DNA of 49,462 nt from the NCBI GenBank assembly GCA_905214905.1, contig CAJMNK010000006.1, forward strand, positions 1 to 49,462, in the 5' to 3' direction. The stretch comes from an uncultured bacterium. Lineage in GTDB: Bacteria > Actinomycetota > Coriobacteriia > Coriobacteriales > Coriobacteriaceae. The position numbers and the translations under genes are program-made. The notes under the pieces are model-generated. The model had not been told where the DNA came from. It saw only the letters and a program-made list of their open reading frames with translations, and did not search any database. Shown piece by piece: positions 1 through 8,199 of this stretch; the stretch's first letter is position 1; each line of letters opens with the position of its first letter.

Positions 1-396
1 ATCCTGATTCTATTTACTACCTCCATCGGCCAGCCCATTGTCCTCTATGTAGCTGCACTGGGCAATGTGGACAGTTCCCTGGAGGAGGCGGCCAGGGTTG
101 ACGGCGCCAACAGCTTCCAGTCTTTCCTTCGCATCACGGTGCCCATGCTCAGCCCCACCACGTTCCTTGTAGTGCTGCTTTCCACGGTAAACCTGCTCAA
201 GGAATACGCTTTGGTACAGGGCATCACGCAGGGCGGCCCCGGCACTGCTACCATGACGCTGGTGTACTACATCTATAATGTGGCCTTCGTCAATACCCCG
301 AAATACGGCTACGCAAGTGCCATTGCCATGGTGCTGTTCGTACTGGTGCTGATCGTTACCATCATCCAGTTCCGCGGCTCCAAGGGCGATAACTGA
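1..396 (+). CDS. Sugar ABC transporter permease, MalF/UgpA type (5' end missing)
   Basis: The frame is open from base 1, so the start lies outside the window; 131 codons remain. The protein would be one of two inner-membrane permease subunits of a CUT1-type carbohydrate importer. The visible part has the cytoplasmic EAA loop (EEAARVDGANSFQSF, about residues 27-41 of the visible part), which docks on the ATPase, then two hydrophobic stretches and a short polar tail. The next permease starts 17 bases downstream behind a strong GGAGG site, the usual order for such operons. The binding protein and any sugar-specific gene are not seen, so the substrate is unknown. The left end of this window may not belong to the same genome as the rest (see findings). 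Confidence 0.9.
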   Translation: MLILFTTSIGQPIVLYVAALGNVDSSLEEAARVDGANSFQSFLRITVPMLSPTTFLVVLLSTVNLLKEYALVQGITQGGPGTATMTLVYYIYNVAFVNTPKYGYASAIAMVLFVLVLIVTIIQFRGSKGDN

Positions 397-413
397 GAAA
401 GGAGGAAGAAACC

Positions 414-1058
414 ATGGCAACCGCTGTTATTAAAGACCACGCTTCCCAGAAGCGCCGCAATTTCATCTCCAAGTTCCTGATCTATTTCTTCCTCATCGTC
501 ATCACAGCTTGTATGCTACTGCCTTTTTTGTGGATGCTGTCCTCCTCCTTTAAGCTGAATAAGGACGTGTTCGGCTTCCCCATCCAGTGGATCCCCAAAA
601 ATCCCCGCTGGCAGAACTATGTGGACATCTGGACCCAGATCCCGCTGCTGACCTTTGTGAAAAACACGGTCAAGATCACCGTGGTGGTCACCCTGTTGCA
701 GCTGTTTACCTCCTCCTTTGCAGCCTACGCCTTTGCAAAGATGCAGTTCAAGGGCAAAAACGTGCTCTTCCTCGGCTACATTGCCACCATCGCAGTGCCT
801 TGGCAGGCCTACATGGTGCCCCAGTTCATGATGATGAGCTCGTGGCATTTGAACAACACCCATCTGGCCATTATGTGCCTGCAGGCCTTCAGCGCCTTCG
901 GCGTGTTCCTGATGAAGCAGTTCTACGAGGGCGTGCCTACCGAGCTGTGTGAGGCTGCCCGCATTGATGGCCTGAGCGAGTACGGCATCTGGTGGCACAT
1001 CATGCTGCCGCTCAGCCTGCCCGCCCTGTCCACCCTGACCATCTTCACCTTTGTGAAC
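414..1058 (+). CDS. Sugar ABC transporter permease, MalG/UgpE type (3' end lost at a fusion)
   Basis: The start ATG follows AAAGGAGGAAGAAACC. The first 215 residues are a typical CUT1 second permease: a polar N-terminus, a hydrophobic segment near residues 22-45, the periplasmic FPIQWIPKNPRWQNY region, further membrane segments, and the EAA loop CEAARIDGLSEYGIWW near residues 179-194. The family continues after LTIFTFVN with TWNDF and a last membrane segment, about 65 more residues. Here the frame passes straight into release factor 3 sequence (NKLDHEARDPFELMEE). The permease is therefore truncated and could not work as it stands. The most likely cause is a wrong join of two genomes; a real deletion fusion is less likely. 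Confidence 0.88.
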
Positions 1059-2252
1059 AAGCTCGACCACGAGGCTCGCGATCCGTTCGAGCTCATGGAA
1101 GAGATCGAGAATGTCCTGGGCATCAATACGTATCCTATGAATTGGCCGATCGGCAGCGGCCGCAACTTCCGCGGTGTGTTCGATCGTCAGACCCGTCGCG
1201 TTATCGCCTTTGAGGGCGACGGCCACGCCAACGCCACCAAGAAGGTCGCCGAGGTCGAGGCCGAGCTGGGCGATCCGGCCATGGATGAGCTTATTGGCGA
1301 GGAAAACCATAAGAACTTGATGGACGACATCGAGCTGCTCGATGGCGCCGGCGACGAGCTCGACTTGGATGCCGTGGCCTGCGGCAAGCTGAGCCCGGCG
1401 TTCTTTGGCTCGGCGCTTACCAACTTTGGCGTGGAGCCCTTCCTCAAGGAGTTCCTGCGCCTGGCCCCGACGCCGCGCGCCTATACCGATACGCTCACCA
1501 GCGAACCGGTCGATCCCTGCCGCGACGACTTTAGCGGCTTTGTGTTTAAGATCCAGGCCAACATGGACAAGAACCACCGTGACCGCATCGCCTTTGTGCG
1601 CATTTGCTCGGGCAAGTTCGAGCGCGGCATGGACGCCTTCCACGTGCAGGGTAACCGCAAGCTCAAGCTTGCCACGGGCACGTCGATGATGGCCGATGAC
1701 CGCGCCATCGTGGACGAGGCGTACGCGGGCGATATCGTGGGCCTGTTCGATCCGGGTATCTTTAGCATCGGCGACACTGTATGCTCCGGCAAGCGTCACG
1801 TGCAGTATCCGCAGATCCCGACGTTTGCCCCCGAGATGTTTGCCCGCATTACGCAGGTCGACACGCTCAAGCGCAAGCAGTTCGTAAAGGGCATGGAGGA
1901 GCTTGCCCAGGAGGGTGCCATCCAGATCTTCCGCGAGCTGGGTGCCGGCATGGAGAGCGTCATCGTGGGCGTGGTCGGCGTACTGCAGTTTGAGGTGCTC
2001 GAGCGCCGCCTCAAGGCCGAGTACCGTGTTGAGGTTCGTCGCCAGCCACTGCCCTATACGGACATCCGCTGGATCCAGAACGACCCCGACACCATCGATA
2101 TCCCGGGCCTTTCGCTCACGCGCGACACCCTGCGCGTCGAGGACATGCGCGGCGGTAAGCTGCTGCTGTTCACGAGCCCGTGGAACGTGGATTGGGCAAC
2201 CGACCACAACCCCGACCTTATCCTATCGGAGTTTGGCAACGTAACCTTTTAA
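1041..2252 (+). CDS. prfC: Peptide chain release factor 3, C-terminal two thirds (fused to a permease)
   Basis: RF3 is the GTPase that recycles RF1/RF2 from the ribosome. About 397 residues match it: the G4 motif NKLD at the junction, WPIGSGRNFRGVFDR, FFGSALTNFGVEPFL, the domain II segment GFVFKIQANMDKNHRDRIAF, and the C-terminal VGVLQFEVLERRLKAEY. The first 130-140 residues of a normal RF3 (P-loop, switch I, switch II DTPGH) are absent, replaced in frame by an ABC permease. It cannot bind GTP as drawn. The intact chromosomal gene probably continues on the true left neighbour. RF3 identity is secure; the fusion is doubtful as biology. Confidence 0.92.
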   Translation: MFTFVNKLDHEARDPFELMEEIENVLGINTYPMNWPIGSGRNFRGVFDRQTRRVIAFEGDGHANATKKVAEVEAELGDPAMDELIGEENHKNLMDDIELLDGAGDELDLDAVACGKLSPAFFGSALTNFGVEPFLKEFLRLAPTPRAYTDTLTSEPVDPCRDDFSGFVFKIQANMDKNHRDRIAFVRICSGKFERGMDAFHVQGNRKLKLATGTSMMADDRAIVDEAYAGDIVGLFDPGIFSIGDTVCSGKRHVQYPQIPTFAPEMFARITQVDTLKRKQFVKGMEELAQEGAIQIFRELGAGMESVIVGVVGVLQFEVLERRLKAEYRVEVRRQPLPYTDIRWIQNDPDTIDIPGLSLTRDTLRVEDMRGGKLLLFTSPWNVDWATDHNPDLILSEFGNVTF

Positions 2253-2257
2253 CGCAT

Positions 2258-2289
2258 CGGCGCGGTGACCCTGCGGGGTTGCCGCGCCG
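2258..2289 (+). terminator. GC-rich hairpin after prfC
   Basis: CGGCGCGG pairs with CCGCGCCG around a 16-base loop that can pair further (ACCC/GGGT). It begins six bases after the prfC stop. There is no clear T run (GCTTGCTTGCCT follows), so it is a weak intrinsic terminator or a 3' stabilising hairpin. Confidence 0.4.
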
Positions 2290-2352
2290 CTTGCTTGCCT
2301 GATGCCGTGTGAGCGGCTATCATACCCACCGTCGTCTCAAGACCGGGGCGTC

Positions 2353-2402
2353 CGAGCAGTTCGGGTCCGATATCCTGCTCGTTAAACCTAAAACCAAAGG
2401 AG
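2353..2402 (+). promoter_or_regulatory. Possible preQ1-I-like riboswitch before the VUT gene
   Basis: A 7-bp stem, CGAGCAG (2353-2359) with CTGCTCG (2375-2381), has a loop beginning TTCGGGT. It is followed by an A-rich tail, TTAAACCTAAAACC, that runs into the Shine-Dalgarno AAAGGAG (2396-2402). GGT in the loop can pair with ACC at 2393-2395, giving an H-type pseudoknot next to the ribosome site. This is the general plan of preQ1-I riboswitches (stem, TTC loop start, A-rich L3, pairing just before the SD). The gene behind it belongs to the queuosine-precursor transporter family. The loop does not match the consensus exactly, so this is a proposal. Confidence 0.38.
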
Positions 2403-2408
2403 TACATA

Positions 2409-3131
2409 ATGATCAAGAAGGTCATGGAGGACTACAAGGTCCTGTTGCGGAGCATTCCCGCGGCAACGGTTTCGCTGTTTTTCGTGAGCGTCATCATGAT
2501 GAACCTGCTGGCCAACAAAGAGCTCATCAGCCTACCGTATCTGGCGCTCGACTGTGGCTTTGTGGTGAGCTGGGTTTCGTTTTTGTGCCAGGACATGATC
2601 TGCAAGCGCTTTGGCGCCAAGGCATCTATCAAAATCTCTATCCTCGCGCTACTGGTCAACCTGGCCGTGAGCCTGTGCTTTTGGGCATGCTCGCTCACGC
2701 CCGGCATGTGGGGCGCCTACTACGACACGGGCATGATCGAGGTCAACACCGCCCTTAACGCCACCATCGGCGGCACCTGGTACGTGGTGCTGGGCTCTTC
2801 GCTGGCAATGCTCGTTTCTGCCGTGGTTAACTCCACGCTCAACCAGTCGCTCGGCCGTATGCTCAAAAAGAATAACTTTGCGAGCTTTGCCTTCCGCTCC
2901 TATGTGTCCACGGGTGTTGGCCAGTTTATCGACAACCTGGTCTTTGCCATTGTGGTGAGCCATACGTTCTTTGGTTGGACCTGGGTGCAGGTCCTTATGT
3001 GCTCGCTGACCGGCGCTGTTGCCGAGTTGCTGTGCGAGGTCTTCCTGAGCCCCGTGGGCTACAAGGTCGTGCGCGGCTGGGAGCGCGAGAATGTGGGCTC
3101 CGAGTACCTCGAGCGCCACGCAACCGCCTAA
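2409..3131 (+). CDS. VUT family (YhhQ-like) queuosine precursor transporter
   Basis: A 240-residue membrane protein with about six hydrophobic segments. The N-terminal pattern FFVSVIMMNLLANKELISL, the motif DMICKRFGAKASIKISILALL and the late FIDNLVFAIVV and LCEVFLSPVGYKVV segments fit the VUT/YhhQ family (Pfam Vut_1). Characterised members import 7-cyano-7-deazaguanine or related precursors for tRNA queuosine. AAAGGAG lies eight bases before the ATG. It stands alone between prfC and an SDR gene that starts 9 bases after its stop, so the two may be co-transcribed. The exact substrate is inferred from the family; the possible preQ1 element upstream supports it. Confidence 0.8.
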   Translation: MIKKVMEDYKVLLRSIPAATVSLFFVSVIMMNLLANKELISLPYLALDCGFVVSWVSFLCQDMICKRFGAKASIKISILALLVNLAVSLCFWACSLTPGMWGAYYDTGMIEVNTALNATIGGTWYVVLGSSLAMLVSAVVNSTLNQSLGRMLKKNNFASFAFRSYVSTGVGQFIDNLVFAIVVSHTFFGWTWVQVLMCSLTGAVAELLCEVFLSPVGYKVVRGWERENVGSEYLERHATA

Positions 3132-3140
3132 GGAGCAAGT

Positions 3141-3821
3141 ATGCGGGTTTTGATCACGGGCGCCTCGGGCGGTATCGGAGCCGCGTGCGTGCAGCGCTTT
3201 TTGGACGAGGGCCACGAGGTCGTGGGCTTTGATCTGCTGCCGGCGGCGATCGAACACGAGCGCTACCGCCATCTGATCGTTGATGTCCGCGAGCCGGACG
3301 CGTTTCCGGACGACCTTGAGCCTCAGGTAATCGTGAACGTTGCCGGTACGCAGGATTCGGCCGACGACATCGCCGCCAACCTGTGTGGCACCATCAACGT
3401 GACCGAGCGTTACGCCTTTGTGGGGGAGGGGCTTGCCGCCAAGCCGGCGCCGGCTATCAAATCCGTGGTCAATGTGGGGTCGGCGAGCGGGCATACGGGA
3501 TCGGAGTTTCCCGCCTATGCCGCCAGCAAGGGCGGCGTTATCGCCTACACCAAGAACCTTGCAAACCGCCTGGCACCGCAGGCCATCGCCAACAGTGTGG
3601 ACCCGGGCGGCGTTATCACGCCGCTCAACCGTTGCGTGATGGAAGACGAACACCTGTGGAGCCAGATTATGGAGCTCACGCCGCTTAAACGCTGGGCCAC
3701 CGCCCAAGAGGTCGCCGAGTGGATCTACTTTGTGGGCGTGACCAACCGGTTTATGACCGGGCAGAGCCTGCTGATCGATGGCGGCGAGGCCGGCCGCACG
3801 CAATTTATTTGGCCCGAATAG
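3141..3821 (+). CDS. SDR family NAD(P)-dependent oxidoreductase
   Basis: A short-chain dehydrogenase of 226 residues, close to the usual 240-250. It has the N-terminal Rossmann motif TGASGGIG (residues 6-13), the NVAG motif (about 75-78), the active-site serine in NVGSASGH (about 113-120) and the YAASK catalytic Tyr/Lys pair (about 128-132). The PGGV segment follows, then the C-terminal MTGQSLLIDGGEA. All catalytic parts are present. The substrate cannot be told; the family covers acyl, sugar and steroid alcohols, and gut coriobacteria are known for steroid SDRs, but nothing here argues for that directly. The ATG follows TAAGGAGCAAGT. A strong terminator sits just downstream. Confidence 0.88.
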   Translation: MRVLITGASGGIGAACVQRFLDEGHEVVGFDLLPAAIEHERYRHLIVDVREPDAFPDDLEPQVIVNVAGTQDSADDIAANLCGTINVTERYAFVGEGLAAKPAPAIKSVVNVGSASGHTGSEFPAYAASKGGVIAYTKNLANRLAPQAIANSVDPGGVITPLNRCVMEDEHLWSQIMELTPLKRWATAQEVAEWIYFVGVTNRFMTGQSLLIDGGEAGRTQFIWPE

Positions 3822-3822
3822 G

Positions 3823-3858
3823 AAACGCGTCCGATGGAAAGCCGTCGGACGCGTTTTT
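3823..3858. terminator. Bidirectional intrinsic terminator between SDR gene and ung
   Basis: AAACGCGTCCGA pairs with TCGGACGCGTTT around a 10-base loop and is followed by a T run. It sits between convergent genes and has A/T flanks on both sides, so it can end transcription both ways. Confidence 0.9.
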
Positions 3859-3871
3859 GATGTATCGGTTT

Positions 3872-4597
3872 TTAGCCGAGGCAAGTCCAGTTGACGGGGG
3901 TCGAGCCGTGCTGTTCGAGTAGCCGATTGGCTGCCGAGAAGGGGCGTGACCCCATAAAGGCGGGGAGTTCTGCCGTGGCACGGTTGGCCGAAAGCGGCGA
4001 GGGGTGCGTAGAGGCCAGGCAGAACTTGCCGGTTGCCTTGCCCGTGCCGGTTGCGGCGAGCTTACCTTCGACCATCTGTTGGGCAAAGCGGCCCCATGCC
4101 AAAAAGACTACCGGCTGGGGCAGCTGGCAGCAGCGTTCGATAACGTAGTCGGTCAGGGTGCTCCAGCCCAGTTTGGCGTGCGAGTTGGCGGCATGCTCGC
4201 GCACGGTGAGCGTAGTGTTGAGAAGCAGGACGCCCTGTTGTGCCCATGGGGTTAGGTCTCCCGTGGCGGGAATGGGGCAGCCCAGATCGGCTTTGAGCTC
4301 CTTATAGATGTTGCGCAGGCTCGGCGGCAACTTGGTTTGCGTCTCGGGGACCGAGAACGACAGTCCCATGGCCTGGTTGGGTCCGTGATAGGGGTCTTGA
4401 CCCAAGATGACAACTTTGACCTGGTCGGCCGGCGTGTAGGCGAGGGCATTGAGAATGTCGTCTTGTGCCGGGTAGATGGTCTGCTCGGCACGCAAAAGGG
4501 CGATGCGCTCGAGCAGCTGGTTCGTAGTTTCACGTACCGGCTGCGGCGCATCGCTCAACCAAGTTGCTATGTTGCGGTCGCGGGTTGCAGCGTCCAT
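3872..4597 (-). CDS. ung: Uracil-DNA glycosylase, family 1
   Basis: Removes uracil from DNA in base-excision repair. The 241-residue protein carries the water-activating loop GQDPYHGPNQAMGLSFSVP (about residues 65-83), where Asp is catalytic, the VFLAWGRFAQ strand and the DNA-intercalating loop THPSPLSANR. Length is normal for Ung. The start ATG has CTAAAGGAGTTCC before it. The EamA exporter gene lies upstream on the same strand with 86 bases between, including a small hairpin (AGATGC/GCATCT), so transcription may be partly shared. No unusual residue was seen. Confidence 0.96.
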   Translation of the reverse strand: MDAATRDRNIATWLSDAPQPVRETTNQLLERIALLRAEQTIYPAQDDILNALAYTPADQVKVVILGQDPYHGPNQAMGLSFSVPETQTKLPPSLRNIYKELKADLGCPIPATGDLTPWAQQGVLLLNTTLTVREHAANSHAKLGWSTLTDYVIERCCQLPQPVVFLAWGRFAQQMVEGKLAATGTGKATGKFCLASTHPSPLSANRATAELPAFMGSRPFSAANRLLEQHGSTPVNWTCLG

Positions 4598-4683
4598 GGA
4601 ACTCCTTTAGGGCAGATGCTTTGTCGGCATCTATTGTAAAGGCGTCAGAGACCTTTATGCCGCGGCTGCATAAGGAGTGGGGT

Positions 4684-5586
4684 CTACGAGACGTGCTCGG
4701 GCGCTCCTGCCATGCGAGCCTGTCCATGTGCACGAAGGCGCGGAAGCTCGACGGTTGCCACCATGACGCCGGTGAGGATGAGGGCGGCGCCAAAGAAGGC
4801 GATGGGACTCAGGACCTCGCCGACCAGGAAGAACGAGAAGACGGCAGAGCAGACCGGCTCGAGCGAAAAAGCGAAGCCGGTGGTCTCGGCAGGCACGTGG
4901 GGCTGCACGAGCGTTTGGGTGATAAAGCCATAGGCAGAGCAAATGAGTGCGAGCGCAACGATAACGACGATCTCGTTCGGCGTGCTGGGAAGTGTAAAGC
5001 CGCCAAAGGTGCATGCGGCGATACCCGAGAACAGGCCACCGAAGCCCAGCTGCCAAACGCCCAGGGCCAGCGGATCGACTTCCTCGACAAAGCGCTTGGC
5101 TACGATAATGTGGCCGGCATAGATAAAGGCCGAGAGCAGCATGATGATCGCGCCGGGATTCAGGCTGGTAAAGTCGGCGCCCGAGAGCAGCAACATGCCG
5201 CAGGTGACGATGGCGGTGCCGATGAGCACCTTGCGCTCGGGAGCGCGACGCAGCAGGGCCGCGTTGGCAAACGGCACGATTACGACCGTCAGGCTCTGCA
5301 AAAAGCCGGCGGTGGAGGCGGAGGTGAGGCTGGAGCCCAGGCACATGCAGGTGATCTCGGTTGCCATGATGGCGCCGATGATGGCGGCGCGGACCATCAG
5401 GTCACGGTTGATGCGCACCGCGTGCTTGTGGAAGAGCAGCAGGCAGGCCGCAAAGGCGATGATGCAGCGCAGCGCGACGATGCTCGTGGCGTTCATGCTG
5501 TCCATGCCGATCTTCATGAGGGGGTACGAAAAGCCCCATGCGACGGGAACGGAAAATGAGAGCGCGATTGCTTTTTTGCGATCCAT
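4684..5586 (-). CDS. DMT superfamily exporter (EamA domains)
   Basis: A 300-residue protein with about ten hydrophobic segments arranged as two repeated EamA halves (first starting near VPVAWGFSYPLMKIG, second near PGAIIMLLSAFIYAGHIIVAKR). The family moves metabolites such as amino acids out of the cell; the substrate is not readable from sequence. The ATG follows AAAGGAGTCCC. It is transcribed away from a LysR regulator (5745-6611), a layout in which the regulator usually controls the exporter. A second EamA/LysR pair with the same layout lies at 44.4-46.3 kb. Confidence 0.88.
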   Translation of the reverse strand: MDRKKAIALSFSVPVAWGFSYPLMKIGMDSMNATSIVALRCIIAFAACLLLFHKHAVRINRDLMVRAAIIGAIMATEITCMCLGSSLTSASTAGFLQSLTVVIVPFANAALLRRAPERKVLIGTAIVTCGMLLLSGADFTSLNPGAIIMLLSAFIYAGHIIVAKRFVEEVDPLALGVWQLGFGGLFSGIAACTFGGFTLPSTPNEIVVIVALALICSAYGFITQTLVQPHVPAETTGFAFSLEPVCSAVFSFFLVGEVLSPIAFFGAALILTGVMVATVELPRLRAHGQARMAGAPEHVS

Positions 5587-5744
5587 GGGACTCCTTTTGT
5601 TACAGAACGGTTTCGCAAAAAGGATTCTGCTCCCAGATATGGATGTAGTAAAGCGAATGTATCTTCAGTATGATTAAGAAATACTAATGTTGGAAGAAAA
5701 AACCCTGGCAAAACGTTTTACGGCTACATCGAAGTGGAGGCACG

Positions 5745-6611
5745 ATGGCATCGCGGTATCAGATTGTATGTATGGTGGTCGATTGCGGCAGCCTGAAACG
5801 TGCCGCCGACGAGCTGGGCTATACGCAAAGCGCGGTGAGCCAGGCCGTCAAGGCGCTCGAGCGCGAGCTGGGCACCACGATTATCGAGCGCGGCAAGCAG
5901 GGCGTCTCGCTTACGCGCGACGGCAAACAGTATCTGCCGTATCTGCGCCAAATCGTAACGGCCGAGGCCGAGCTTGAGGGCAAGCGCCAGGAGTTGCTAG
6001 GGCTTTCGTCGACCGACATTCGTATTGCGACGTTTACCAACGTGAGTCGTACCGTGCTGCCGCGCGTGATCCGCGACTTTGGGGCCCTGCATCCGGGCGT
6101 GCGCTTTACCCTCAAGCAGGGCGATTACACGCGCAATGCCCAGTGGGTGCACGATGGCGTGGTCGACTTTTGCTTTACAGCGCGTGGATTTACCGAGGGG
6201 CTCGAGAAACGCGTGGTCTATCACGACGAGCTGGTGGCGCTGTTGCCAGCCGTCCATCCACTGGCGGCAAAGGAAAAGGTGACGCTTGCCGACCTGGCGT
6301 CCGAACCGTTTGTGCTGCTGGATGAGGGCGAACAGAGTCTGGTGCTCGATGCGTTTGCCGCGCACGGGCTATCGCCGCATGTGACGAGTGAGGTCACCGA
6401 TGACTACACCATTATGGCGATGGTGGAGGAGAGCCTCGGTGTGAGCATGCTCTACCGCCGTACCGTCGAGGGCATGCGGGCCGATATTTGTGTGCGCCCC
6501 ATCGTGCATGCTCCCTCGCGCGACGTCGTGGCGGCTTGGCGCAGCTGGGACACCATGCCTGTCGCCACGAGGCGCTTTATCGACTATATGAGCTCGCATA
6601 TTGTCAATTAA
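5745..6611 (+). CDS. LysR family transcriptional regulator
   Basis: 288 residues with a standard N-terminal winged helix-turn-helix (GSLKRAADELGYTQSAVSQA, about residues 16-35) and the LysR effector-binding domain (from about residue 90, DIRIATFTNVSRTVLPRV). GGAGG lies five bases before the ATG. The 158-base divergent region shared with the EamA gene at 5586 is the probable operator region. It contains AGATATGGAT...GAATGTATCT and GTATCTTC...GAAATAC, imperfect dyads of the size LysR proteins bind. The target is inferred to be the divergent exporter. The inducer is unknown. Confidence 0.9.
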   Translation: MASRYQIVCMVVDCGSLKRAADELGYTQSAVSQAVKALERELGTTIIERGKQGVSLTRDGKQYLPYLRQIVTAEAELEGKRQELLGLSSTDIRIATFTNVSRTVLPRVIRDFGALHPGVRFTLKQGDYTRNAQWVHDGVVDFCFTARGFTEGLEKRVVYHDELVALLPAVHPLAAKEKVTLADLASEPFVLLDEGEQSLVLDAFAAHGLSPHVTSEVTDDYTIMAMVEESLGVSMLYRRTVEGMRADICVRPIVHAPSRDVVAAWRSWDTMPVATRRFIDYMSSHIVN

Positions 6612-6638
6612 TGACTGGCGTGGCGTTGAGTGTGGTGA

Positions 6639-8021
6639 TTAGCGGGCTGTCGCTTTGGCTTGCGCCAGACGGTAGGTGCGTGCCGGATGGCAGAGCAATA
6701 CCGCCACGACCATAAAGAACGCTGTGGTGCCCAGGCTGATGGGGTAGACCATCATGATGTTCGCAAAGGTGCGGAAGTGCGGGAACACGCAGAATACCCA
6801 GTAGAAGCGGATGCCGCAGACACAGATCATGGTGATGAGGGCGGGCATGAGCGAGATGCCAAAGCCGCGCAGGTAGCCGGACATATTCTCGTAGAACATG
6901 CTAAAGGCGTATGCCGGGAAGATCGAGCACACACGGATATAGCCGATCGAGACGATGTTGGGGTCGCTGTTGAACAGCGCCAGGATCTCGCGCCCCAGAC
7001 CGACGATGATGACGATGGTGGTGAGTGCAACGATGCCGCCTTCGACCAGGCAGACCTTGAGCGTCTTGGTGCAGCGGTCGATCTGGCGCGCGCCGTGGTT
7101 TTGTCCCACAAAGGTAGTGCAAGCCTGACTAAAGCTGTTGAGCAGGTTGTAACACACATACTCCAGGCTCATGGCAGCGCTGGATGCCGCCATGACCTCG
7201 GTGCCCAAGCTGTTGATGGCGGACTGGATGATGATGTTAGCGACGGCAAAGACGGCGCTTTGGATGCCGGCGGGCAGGCCGATCTTAACGATGCGCTTGA
7301 GGGCGACGGGGTCTAAGCCTAAGTCGCGTGGGGTGACGCGGACGACGGAATCGGTCTTGAGCAGACGGATAAAGAGCGTGACTGCGCTGACGGTATAGGC
7401 GATGGCGGTGGCGATGGCGACACCCGCAACGCCCCAGTGGAGCACGGGGACAAAGATGAGGTCCAGGCCAATGTTGAGGACGGTGGACACGGCAAGCGCC
7501 TGCAGCGGCATGCGGGTGATGCCGACGGAGCGGAAGATTGCGGCCTCAAAGTTGTAGAGCAAGATCGAGGGCATGCTGAGCAAAAAGACGCGCAGGTAGA
7601 GCGATGCGAGCGGCATGGTTTCGTCAGGGACGTTGAGCGCGGCGAGCATGGGCTCGGCAAAGATCTCGCCCAGCGCGATGACGACAAAGCCCACGAGCGC
7701 CATTAAAATCGAGGTATGGACGGCGCGTTTGACCATGTTCTGATCGTTGCGGCCGATGGCGTTGGCGATGACCACGTTGGAGCCAAGCGACATGCCGATA
7801 AACAGGTTGAGCATAAGACTGGTAAGCGGAACATTGGAGCCGACCGCCGCCATGGCAAGGGTTCCCTGGTCGCCCGAGAAGTTACCGATGATGACCGTGG
7901 CGATGAGGTTCGACAGCTGCTCCAAGATGCTCGTGGCGGCCACGGGGAAGGCGAACAGGGGAATATTGCGCCATAGCGAGCCGGTGGTCATGTCAATGTG
8001 CTTAGATGCGGTGTCTGCCAT
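6639..8021 (-). CDS. MATE family efflux transporter
   Basis: A 460-residue protein with about 12 hydrophobic segments in two homologous halves: LWRNIPLFAFPVAATSILEQ at the N-terminus, VALKRIVKIGLPAGIQSAVF at the start of half two. This matches the NorM/DinF-like MATE class of Na+- or H+-coupled drug and metabolite exporters. The short gap to the convergent LysR gene (27 bases) leaves no room for a terminator. The Shine-Dalgarno is weak (GAGATTGAGAGCGT). The transported compound is unknown. Confidence 0.92.
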   Translation of the reverse strand: MADTASKHIDMTTGSLWRNIPLFAFPVAATSILEQLSNLIATVIIGNFSGDQGTLAMAAVGSNVPLTSLMLNLFIGMSLGSNVVIANAIGRNDQNMVKRAVHTSILMALVGFVVIALGEIFAEPMLAALNVPDETMPLASLYLRVFLLSMPSILLYNFEAAIFRSVGITRMPLQALAVSTVLNIGLDLIFVPVLHWGVAGVAIATAIAYTVSAVTLFIRLLKTDSVVRVTPRDLGLDPVALKRIVKIGLPAGIQSAVFAVANIIIQSAINSLGTEVMAASSAAMSLEYVCYNLLNSFSQACTTFVGQNHGARQIDRCTKTLKVCLVEGGIVALTTIVIIVGLGREILALFNSDPNIVSIGYIRVCSIFPAYAFSMFYENMSGYLRGFGISLMPALITMICVCGIRFYWVFCVFPHFRTFANIMMVYPISLGTTAFFMVVAVLLCHPARTYRLAQAKATAR

Positions 8022-8085
8022 ACGCTCTCAATCTCTAATATGCTCTTTCGTGCTTATTTGCGCAGACGATGATACTCCTAATCGA

Positions 8086-8143
8086 CTAGTCATTGGGGAC
8101 GTTCTTGAATGACTAGTCGTTTAAGAACGTCCCCAATGACTAG
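8086..8143. repeat. Perfect 21-bp inverted repeat with GGGGAC core (REP-like, type C)
   Basis: Arms at 8086-8106 (CTAGTCATTGGGGACGTTCTT up to the last base) and 8123-8143 pair perfectly around a 16-base loop that itself repeats GACTAGTCGTTT. It lies between the divergent MATE and rlmA genes. The core GGGGACGTTCTT is of the kind found in REP elements of other bacteria. No open reading frame or T run is present, so it is not a simple terminator. Confidence 0.85.
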
Positions 8144-8199
8144 GTGGGGAAGGCGTGCGACAATGGTGGGCGTTGTGTAGTCCGCGCTAAGGAGTTGCC

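Noticed and set aside
516..2207. 563-residue open frame on the minus strand over the permease-RF3 region
   Set aside because: Antisense shadow; it crosses the suspected chimeric joint and shows no known motif.
2649..3884. 411-residue minus-strand frame over the VUT and SDR genes
   Set aside because: Both plus-strand genes have clear families, ribosome sites and a terminator; the minus frame has none.
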